A DNA stretch of 64,000 nt from Aedes albopictus. Its lineage: Eukaryota; Arthropoda; Insecta; Diptera; Culicidae. A program made the position numbers and the translations under genes. The stretch is from NCBI RefSeq assembly GCF_035046485.1, contig NC_085137.1:251370733-251434732 (forward strand). Reading direction: 5' to 3'. Of this stretch, positions 55,735-64,000 are shown one piece after another (within the stretch, counting starts at the first letter, position 1; each line of letters opens with the position of its first letter). A model generated the notes under the pieces. It saw only the letters and a list, made by a program, of their open reading frames with translations, was not told where the DNA came from and searched no databases.

Positions 55735-55990
55735 TAAGTGTCCTGAACCTGACATATACGAGCATCTTCAAAAACACATATTTAGAGGTTATGACATGTA
55801 AAGACGTAAGTTCAAGGCACCCCAAAATAAAACTTATTTTTTCTTAGCGTCTAGCAATCGCTAGAACCGATTTGACAGATAAAACATAGATAAGTAAAAT
55901 ATTGTCATGCATGGGATTCGAACTCCGGATCTGATGATCGTGAGCCACATCTCTTACCTCTCGGCTATTTCACCGAGTTAGTAGGTGGCT
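55735..55990 (-). mobile_element. tRNA-headed SINE-like unit, minus strand
   Basis: On the minus strand, ATAGCCGAGAGGTAAGAGAT (about 55951-55970) fits an A box and GAGTTCGAATCCC (about 55915-55927) a B box, with tRNA-like spacing. A/T-rich sequence extends toward 55735. It lies directly after the nucleoprotein-like frame. The ends and target duplication are unresolved. Confidence 0.55.
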
Positions 55991-56289
55991 GATGAACGTG
56001 ATACTGGTTCAACGTTTCTGGTGAAACGGTTTAACCAACCAGCACTTACATGATGCGCGTAAAATTGAGTCCAATTTGTGATTGGATTGGTGATTCCGTT
56101 TCGTCGAAATTTCAGAATTTCTAAGTGTGTGGGATAGACTCTCATTTGTAGTGAGACCCACCATAGACAGCGGGAAATACGCTCAGCTAAGCGTACTCTA
56201 CCGCGGGGCCGATCTAGCGTCCGGAGGAACATACGAGAGCCTCATGACATCACGAACGGGGGACCAACTCCTTTCTGCTAAACAAAAGA

Positions 56290-59200
56290 AAAGAATATAA
56301 TGGAAGGCTGGTTGTCAGCCGCAACTCAGTCTAAACCTTTTCTCATAATTGGCGATGTAAATGTACCTATTAATCTTCAAAATAATAACGTGGTAATTAG
56401 ATATAAAAACCTATTAGAATCATACGGTTATGTCTGTACGAACACCTTTGCAACACGCCCTTCTAGTAACAATATCCTAGATCATTTCATATGTCCAATT
56501 GATCATGCTGCAAAACTTTAAAACCATACAATTTTCCATGAAATTAGTGATCATCTACCTATCATTTCGTCGATCTTCCTGGGTAATGAAAAGAAACAAC
56601 AAGAACTGAAAATGAACATTGTTGATCATACCAAATTGCACACACTATTCGCTGCGTTTTTGAATGAATTTCAAATTATTGATGATGCCGAAACTTCCTT
56701 GAATACTCTTGTCGAGACATACAACAGACTCATTACTGAGTGTACACGATCGATATCAAAAACAGTTCATTTGAAAGGCGATCATTGTCCGTGGATGACT
56801 TACAGTCTCTGGCGGTTGATCCAAATTAAAAATATCTACCTTGCAAAATCTAAGAACGCTCCTAACGATGTGCATATTAGAGAAATGTTGACACATATTT
56901 CAAAAAAAGTAAAAACTGCAAAATACGCTGTAAACGAGAGTATTATGAAAATATTCTTAGGAGCTCCAGTCACTCCAATGTGTGGAAAGTTTTAAATGAA
57001 GTTTTTGGACGCTCAAAAATTACCGAAAAGATCAACCTGAAAGTTGATGGCACGGTTTTGCACTCGGATAGTGATGTAGTTGAGGTATTCAATAATTTTT
57101 TTTCTAGTGTTGGGAACGATTTGGCCGATAAACTTCCTAAGAACGATTTTGATGCTTTAAGGCATGTACATACTGTTAATAATTCAATTTTCCTGCGGCC
57201 AACCAATGAAAGCGAAGTATGCATTTTAATAAATCAGTTAAATGTCAAAAAGAGTCGTGGGCATGATAATCTTTCGGCCGATTTGTTAAAAGCCCATCTG
57301 AGGCCTTTTTCGGAGATAATTACAAAACTGTTCAATAGTGTTATAGTTACTGGCATGTATCCTAACATTTTAAAAATAGCTAAAGTGACCCCTATTTTCA
57401 AATCTGGAGATCCGCATGACCCTTCCAACTATCGCCCAATCTCCACCCTTTCAGTACTTAATAAAATTTTTGAACAACTTCTCACCAAACGGCTTTCAAT
57501 TTTTTTCGCCGAAAACAATGTTTTGTATAACTTTCAATATGGCTTTCGTGAAGGTTGTGGAACCTCAAATGCTATTGTGGAGCTTGTAGATGATTTAATC
57601 TCTGAAATAGATCGAAAAAAAAATAGTGGGAGGCTTATTCATTGACTTAAAAAAAGCTTTTGATACTATCAATCATGAAATTTTGCTCAATAAACTTGAT
57701 CGGTATGGAATAAGAGGAATAGCCAACGATTTGATTAAAAGTTACCTTTCAAATCGCAAACAATTTGTGGTCCTTAATGGCGTTCGTAGTAGTTTATGCT
57801 CTATTGATATTGGAGTTCCTCAAAGGAGCAACATTGGCCCTTTGTTATTTTTGATATTTATCAATGACTTGGGAAATCTGAAACTTCGCGGAACACCTAG
57901 GCTCTTTGCAGATGACACGGCCTTGTTCTACCCTCATTCCAATGCGCAGTCGATAATTAAAGACATAGAATCAGACCTCGAAAATCTCTTGGAGTATTTC
58001 AATGGAAATCGTCTTTCTTTGAACTTGTTGAAAACAAAGTACATGATTTTTCACTCCCCACGCAAAAAAATTCAACAGCACTCTGACCCTTGCTTTAGAA
58101 ATATTCAAATTGAAAAGGTGTCAACTTTTAAATACTTAGGGTTGCATTTAGATTCTTGCCTTTTGTGGGATGCACTTATTAAGAAAGTTTCAAGTAAAAT
58201 CTCATCATTGTGTGGTTTAATGAAAAGAGTTCGTCCCTTCGTGCCTGATGACGCGTTGCTACGATTTTATTATGCATGTATTCATTCTATAATCCAATAT
58301 TTGATAATTGTGTGGGGGCATGTTGCCAAGTCAAAACTTAAAAAAATTCAAACATTGCAAAACAGATGTGTAAAAGTAATTTTCAGTCTACCTCACTTGT
58401 ATTCGACCGTTTTGCTCTACTCTAGTTCCCGTCATAAAATTATACCCATTACACTAGTTTACAGCATTTTTGAACTCGGTAAGCTGATGATCATTTTTGG
58501 TGTAGAATCATGCCCTGAGTTCGAAAACGCGATGGAAAAAAATTACAGTAGAGCGGAAAATTTTTCGACTTTCCATACAAGGTTGAAGATTTGAAATCGA
58601 TTTTTGTTCTATTTTTAAGCAACGTCGCTCACTTCACACACCTCATTCTCCGTAATCAATGCTCCGATTGAGCTGAATTTTTTACTGTAACTCGCCTACA
58701 TATGATATGTCAAATAAACGTCGAGAAAGAATTTTTAAGTTGTTTTTTTCTTATTGAAAAAAAAATACATTTCTTCAAAAAAATTAGGGAATTTTGCTAA
58801 AATTTAAGAAGATCGTCCCCAAAACTCGCCAATATCTTGAATTTCATCAATCTGACGCAAAACCTGTATTCAGATGACCGAATGGTATTGTATTCAGCTT
58901 TTAATTTATGGAAAAAGATTTAAAATTGGTTGAACAAAACGCAATATATTTGAATTTTAGTAAATTACATATTTTGAAAAGTTGCAAAACTCGATATTGA
59001 GCTAAATCTCAAAAACTGTTCTACTTTAAATTTTTTGAAGGTCGGTTTCGAAATCAGCACTAAATTGTGCTTCAAAAATTTTGGTCGTTGACAGAAGTTC
59101 ACGACTTTCGTTTTATTTTGTAAACTTGTGTTATGGGTCTGCGCGATTCCCAAACAATCATGTACGTCCATAACACTTTATACAACCGCAGTTTTCACCA

Positions 59201-59769
59201 TAATATTGTTTTTTCAGCAAGAAGTGCTGTACAGCACACTAGGCATGCAAATGAGTTGTTGCGAAGCAAAGCGTCGACAAACATGGGTCTTGTACGCATT
59301 CAAAATTACGGTCCATCCAAGTTCAATACACTTCCCAACGATCTAAAAATAATACAAAATAGTTTATTCTTTAAAAGCAAACTAAAGCAGTACATAATAC
59401 GGAATGTAAATGAATATCTCCTTTAATCATGTCAACCTTCTTCATTTTCATTTGTATGTAGGTTTTTCTGGCTCTGCTAGTTTTTTCCTGCATTTTCATT
59501 TTTATTTTTATTGTAAATACCAGTAGTTTAATAGTTGTCAGCCACATAGTCTCACTCATTTTAAAGAACGTTAGTTGTTAGTTTTTATCGTTATTTGTTT
59601 TTAGTGTGAATCCCTTCAAAGGAACTATGTTCCACTGGGATTCCACCTTATATCCTTTGTCTTTGTAATACTAAGTCCCGCGTTTTTTTGTTTCTAATTT
59701 TAATTTAGTAAGTGTCCATCACCAGATTGCTCTCTGTGCGAGCATTTTGGTATGGGGGTCAGCGGAGGG

Positions 59770-59821
<52 letters not shown>
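56290..59821 (+). pseudogene. CR1/L2-like non-LTR retrotransposon with poly(A), 5'-truncated
   Basis: The endonuclease end (PFLIIGDVNVP at 56336-56368; SDHLPIISSIF near 56550) is followed by a linker, then RT: NYRPISTLSVLNKIFEQLL, GFREGCGTSNAI, FIDLKKAFDTINHEILL, GVPQRSNIGPLLFLIFINDL and FADDTALF (57906-57929). The C-terminal part is at 59130-59425. Lesions: a TAA at about 56519, a frameshift near 56945, and one extra A in the A-run at 57614-57622. The usual Q-G-S of the GVPQGS block reads QRS. An unrelated ~590-bp piece (about 58520-59110) separates RT from its C-terminal domain. It ends in a ~50-base A-run (59771-59820). Confidence 0.8.
58520..59110. mobile_element. Probable ~590-bp insertion in the CR1/L2-like element
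   Basis: The RT-side frame becomes unrelated after FELGKLM (about 58490), and the typical C-terminal sequence resumes at about 59115 (MGLRDSQ, then NMGLVRIQNYGPSKFNTLPN). The insert is A/T-rich and shows no gene, clear TIR or duplication. Confidence 0.45.
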
Positions 59822-59822
<1 letters not shown>

Positions 59823-59823
<1 letters not shown>

Positions 59824-60135
59824 TGATGGTGGCGGCGACGAGAGCGTCGACAAAAACGCGCACACGGCAGCTCCTCGATCCAGCGGTTATCCTGAGGAAC
59901 CGTTATAACCTGGCGGTAACAACACAGGACGGCGAGGTCATCGCTGTTGACAGGGCCGCTGCACCAGCCGGGCAAGTCGACCGCTACGTGGGCTCTACCG
60001 CTGACGACGTACTAGCGCAAATACCACCATCTGATCGCGACGTGGCCTGGACCACCATCTGCGACGCCTTGGAGTCATGTGGCCTCCAACAACCGTGGCC
60101 GCTGCTCGGCCAGGCGAGAAATCTGTCTCCATATC
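59823..60135 (+). pseudogene. Virus-derived frame, possible distal part of the nucleoprotein-like sequence
   Basis: The frame 59823-60167 begins immediately after the poly(A) of the CR1/L2-like element. It is G/C- and Ala/Arg-rich (RQLLDPAVILRNRYNLAV; AWTTICDALESCGLQQPW), like the frame at 55089, and on the same strand. The last ~10 codons come from an LTR/primer-binding-site repeat, so the viral part ends at about 60135. That it belongs to the 55089 frame is inferred from composition, strand and the insertion lying between them. Confidence 0.35.
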
Positions 60136-60139
60136 GGGC

Positions 60140-60300
60140 CCACGTTGGGCGCCATTGTAACGAATAAATTGGAACCTTACAAATTTGCATTTTATTTTCC
60201 GTACCGGCCCCCACGTTGGGCGCCAATGTAACGAATAGTACATTGGAACCTCATTATGGACATTTTATTTTCCGTATCGGGCCCCACGTCTGGGAACTTA
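60140..60300 (-). repeat. Tandem LTR-end / primer-binding-site repeats, minus strand
   Basis: On the minus strand, TTCGTTACA followed by (A/T)TGGCGCCCAACGTGGG occurs twice (about 60147-60172 and 60214-60240), and a partial third unit gives GGGGCCCGATACGG near 60275. The period is about 70 bases. TGGCGCCCAACG is a tRNA-Lys-type primer-binding site and ...TTACA a plausible LTR end. Confidence 0.75.
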
Positions 60301-61710
60301 GATACGAAAAACAAAATCGAACATTACAAATGCACAAAACACAAACATGCAACACATAACATAAATTGTGCCCAGTTCTCCAAATAGATAACGTAGCCCA
60401 ATCCCAGGATGACGAGGTTTCATTTTTGTTCTTGGTTCATCAGTCAATCCTGTAATCGTATTTTTCTGGCAGTTCGCCTTTTAGTTCGCAGCATCTGTTG
60501 CGGCATTCATAGCTTGTTTTGGTCTAGGAAATTCGAGACCTAAGGGGGCATCCCGATCTGAGCAACAACACAAGACCGTCTACAATTTGATGTCCATGTT
60601 TGGGGACGGCTTGTGTGTTTTGTACTGGATCACTCCTTAAATGTTTGCAGCACTACAAATGCACATTAAAATTCAGGGACAGATGTAGAAACCTAAGTAT
60701 AACATACAAAATAAACTGACAAAATGTTCACAACAATTTACAAACGTAACACACTCCATGCAGTAATCGTAAAAGTTTCCAAGAATTGCATTCTCCAATT
60801 CATGGAAAATTCTTAAAACTACTTTACATAGGGGGATTAGGGGCATAATGGACACCCTAAGCAAATGAGTACGTTAGGCCTGTATAACAGAGTAAAACTT
60901 AACATATTATCAGTTCACTCACAACTTGAACTTGTTTCCTACGTATTTAAACCATTTACAGTAGGCAGAATGTCTTTATTGTGAAGAAATAATGAATTGT
61001 AAACCGTGTGTTTTTCAGGGCTGGCAGGAAAGGTACGGGGCGAAATGGACACCCATCGGGGCATAATGGACACCCCTGCATATTTTATGCTAATTCTTTG
61101 GTTACATTGACCAGTTAAGTGATTTGCCTACGGCGATCAGTACCAGAGATATAATGCTCCATCTTAGACGAGTTTACATAACATCATAGCTAATTATATA
61201 AACTTTAGGCTAAAATAATCGGATTGAATTTTTCCAGATTATCGAAAACGCCTAACAGTATGCAATGCGCGTACATCCATTTGTATCTGCCAGTGTTCAT
61301 TTCGCCCCGAATCGACTACAACAATAAAATTGCTATTGTAAGTAAATTCTGATCAAACATAAAATACTTCATCCATTGCTAAATCTCCGTATACATGTAG
61401 ATAAGGCAACAATTCACTTGTTTTTATGGTGGACATACTCCAACACTCGTAATACCTTATTTTATGCTGCTTCGAAATTATAAGAATTTCACCATATGCA
61501 AAACATATTTTAATTTCAATGATATTTTAGTTATTTTGGAGGAATATAAATGGTAGTTGTGAAAAATAGAACCATAACTTGTTCCTTTACACTTATGCAT
61601 TAAAAGTTTTACATAAAAGTCAACGGTTTCGGCAAAAACAGGGGTGTCCATTTCGCCCCGGGTGTCCATTATGCCCCTAATCCCCCTACGTCACAACTAA
61701 TTTACAAACG
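60237..61710 (-). mobile_element. Candidate LTR (solo or 5'), minus strand, with MITE inside
   Basis: The minus strand begins TGTTACG at about 61710 and ends CGTTACA at about 60231-60237, directly before the primer-binding site. Subtracting the MITE leaves about 615 bases. TGTTACGTTTGTAAATT also occurs at 60749, so the LTR could be the shorter ~513-base segment. No gag or pol follows toward lower coordinates; the next sequence is the antisense of the virus-derived frame. Confidence 0.55.
60831..61686. mobile_element. 856-bp MITE with TA target duplication, copy 2
   Basis: Same length, ends and internal order as 5705-6560, flanked by TA (60829-60830, 61687-61688). The TIR is GGGGGATTAGGGGCATAATG. 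It sits inside the candidate LTR. Confidence 0.92.
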
Positions 61711-61813
61711 TAACACCTGTTTGGTCCATATTTGAAGCTTCGAGATGTTTCCTCCCGCGTCTGGAACACGTGTCGCGATATTGCGCAAATGTTCCAGATT
61801 GCCGACGTGCGCA

Positions 61814-61820
61814 TATAAAT
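61814..61820 (+). promoter_or_regulatory. TATA-like box upstream of a non-coding stretch (tentative)
   Basis: TATAAAT stands in G/C-richer surroundings. About 30 bases on is AGTTAGTATTG, and then a leader-like run to 62080 without a long frame. It could be the promoter of another LTR or of a short transcript. Nothing downstream is recognised. Confidence 0.25.
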
Positions 61821-62199
61821 ACGTGACAGGTTCGACCGCACAAGTTAGTATTGTTTCTGCCGCCGCGAATACAACCCGAGTGCAAAGTAAAAGTATGTAA
61901 AAGTGTAAATAGTGAACAGTGAAGTGACGTAGTGTTAATAGTAGTGTAGTAAGAAAGAATAAAGTGAAATAGTGATTAGCAGAAGAGCGGTTGTGTATTC
62001 ATCCGACCCCCGAGTGATACAGTCCACCCGACCCGACCGGAGTTGGCCACGGTTAACGCGCCAACAGAGCGTGATCTTGGGAATGGAAAACGGCAACCGC
62101 AAACCGATTTTATTATGTGTTATCCTATTTGTGCTATTATGCAAAAAAATATACGTGTGTACACATCAAGATCATATTTTCTGCAACATAACCGTACCG

Positions 62200-63865
62200 T
62201 AGAATAATAAATATCTCCTAAGCCTACCCTGAATGCCGCATGGAGTAATAGTTACTTAAAAGCAATCAAAACCAAACTTTCAATGCTTCAGACACACTCG
62301 GTCGGATAAAGCCAACTCATGGCAATGGTAAAACAAATAAACTCTGCACAGCAAATGTATGAAACGAGCATGCATATGAGTTTCTCGCAGTTTCAAGTAG
62401 GATACATCAGCTACCCTCTAGTTCGTCCTCATGTATTCCCAGATGAATACCGGGAAAAACTGAAGCCTTTCATCTTAGATTTCACCATCAGAAGGTGTTG
62501 TATCTACCATATGTGAAAGCATTTTGCATTTTCTCAATTCTAACAACTCCATGGCAGAGTAGGAGCTTGCATTAGACTATTAGAGGATCATTTGACCAGA
62601 TGCATCAATTCTAATGCAGGCAGCTGCAGTCGATGAATATGGGCTGCGTTAAAGATGATATCTATGACCCTATATCTATAGGTCGATTGCTTCAATTAAT
62701 TGAGAGAGATAGTGCATTGCATTCGATATCGCAAGAAATCCGTTCATTTGTTGCAAATAGTAACTTTGAATAATTATTTTACACCCTTAGTGAAGGCATT
62801 TTCCTGACGTAATTCATCACCTAGTATACACAACAAGTGTGTTTCCTAGAATACGAAAAATTGCTAAATTTTAGTATAATATGTAAAACGCAGTTTGTAA
62901 ATCTGCAAAGTTTTTCAAATCAACCAGCTCCATTATCAAAACTGAATACTAACATTCCGTTGACAGCCAAGCCGTCATCCAGCCACAAACATACTTTGCA
63001 TTTTCCCCCCTCATAGCCCTTGGACCACATTCCGGTAATAATTTCATATCAATCTTCATTCCAAGAAAACCATACCCCTGCCAAGCTCAACGTCCATCCG
63101 TCCGTGTATCATGGTATCAAAAATAGCTCAACGTTTAGGTTTACCTGCGCTCTCTAGCTCATTCTTTTTTTTTTCGCCTGAGGTCTCTGCATCCAGAATA
63201 ATCCTCGCAAAATCCGGAACATTGTGCGTTTCCACATGATGCCAGATTCCGACACACGTCATTGCTAGCTGGCTGACAGGATTTGTGCTTTAATACGCGT
63301 GACCTGAAGAGGAGCTAGGATGTGCCTCGGCTGCGGGACTCTAGCGCTGGCTGTTGGAATGGCAGAAAACGTTCTAGTAGGTACCTACAGCACAAGTCGG
63401 TAGTGGGGGGGGGGGGTGTGGGATCTCAACGTTTGTTAGAGAAAAAGAATTTACAAGCTTTCTGCGCTCGAATGATGATGCGGCATTTGCTTGTGAATGG
63501 AACAGATTTGAATGGTGTTACAGCTTCAACCTATGTGATTTCCTTGCCTCAGTGATTCAATTATTGTTGAAATGTGATGTTTCAGTGAAATAAAATACTT
63601 AATAGTCGATTCTCGATTACCATTCTACCATGAATACAAATCCTCTAATTTGAACAAGGTTTAAAATCAGCTGGAACCTGTTTTATCAATCAACCGATTT
63701 GACGTCAAATCTCTTAATCATCCATGCTTTTTTCTACACCAGAGTAACAAGGTCCATCAGTTTTCCCACCCAAACAGGATCCAAATTAACAGAACCCATT
63801 TCTTATCACCCTGCCAGTTGGTCATGGAAGGACGACACCCATTACGGTTGACCTAAAATTGATTA
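62200..63865. other. No gene recognised
   Basis: About 1.7 kb with frames under 80 codons, a G-run at 63404-63415 and no recognisable repeat or protein motif. Confidence 0.5.
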
Positions 63866-64000
63866 ATTTCTTTCGGTACCGTAAACCGGGGTCAAATTGA
63901 TCAGCGGGGTGAAATTGATCACTCGGGTACTACATTGTAATTCCATATTAGGAACTCTTAAGCGTCGTAATGATCTTTAACTTTTTACGTCATCTGATTC
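63866..64000. mobile_element. Possible MITE edge at the window end
   Basis: GGGGTCAAATTGATCAGCGG is followed by GGGGTGAAATTGATCAC (63888-63921). Two near-identical direct words beginning with GGGG recall the GGGGC-AATGGACAC ends of the 856-bp MITE. The other end lies beyond the window. Confidence 0.35.

Noticed and set aside
59700..59975. Minus-strand frame with a long Phe run
   Set aside because: It is the poly(A) tail of the CR1/L2-like element read on the opposite strand.

Overview
This window looks like repeat-dense genomic DNA from a culicine mosquito (Aedes-like). That is inferred from the mix of elements: RTE, R1, jockey and CR1/L2-like non-LTR retrotransposons, a Penelope-like element, tRNA-headed SINEs resembling the Feilai type, many TIR elements and a virus-derived insertion. 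I see no ordinary host gene that I can support. Nearly every long reading frame belongs to a transposable element, and most are broken.

Layout. 1-3.8 kb: A/T-only satellite in three blocks (a hexamer, then two 11-mers differing by one base). 4.3-8.2 kb: a Penelope-like element (RT and GIY-YIG domains) cut by three TIR elements, with a hammerhead-like motif in its tail. 8.2-18.3 kb: an inverted RTE fragment, a sequence gap, then a full-length but dead RTE element ('family A') bounded by a 15-bp target duplication. It is split by a 3.6-kb hAT-type element and by a 2.0-kb CACTA-like element carrying an exon-like frame. 18.3-21 kb: R1 remnant with a SINE flanked by a 13-bp duplication. 22.5-23.6 kb: 5'-truncated RTE-A with a 15-bp duplication. 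24.0-27.4 kb: an apparently complete RTE of a second family ('family B'), with about 1015 open codons and a 14-bp duplication. 27.5-29.2 kb: degenerate jockey-type element with a 138-bp tandem repeat. 29.25-32.86 kb: a DNA transposon with long TIRs, a 5-bp duplication and an undamaged four-exon transposase gene (643 codons, D-D-E plus zinc motifs, RAG/Transib-like ends). This is the most notable unit here. 32.9-36.7 kb: R1 pieces in both orientations and a 408-bp foldback hAT MITE. 37.8-41.1 kb: RTE-B fragments, a gag-like frame, a SINE and a 165-bp Harbinger-type MITE. 43.1-55.1 kb: three further RTE-A copies, two of them holding three TIR elements with CACA-type ends. 55.1-60.2 kb: a split frame resembling a negative-strand RNA virus nucleoprotein, interrupted by a SINE-like unit and a poly(A)-tailed CR1/L2-like element. 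It abuts an antisense LTR/primer-binding-site array. 60.2-61.7 kb: a candidate LTR containing a second copy of the 856-bp TA-flanked MITE first seen at 5.7 kb. 62.2-64 kb: no recognisable gene, with a possible MITE edge at the right end.

The nesting gives relative ages: R1, jockey and RTE-A are old hosts; hAT, CACTA-like, Transib-like and MITE insertions are younger; RTE-B at 24-27 kb and the transposon at 29-33 kb look youngest because they are intact. Superfamily names rest on motifs, termini and target duplications read by eye. No database search was run.
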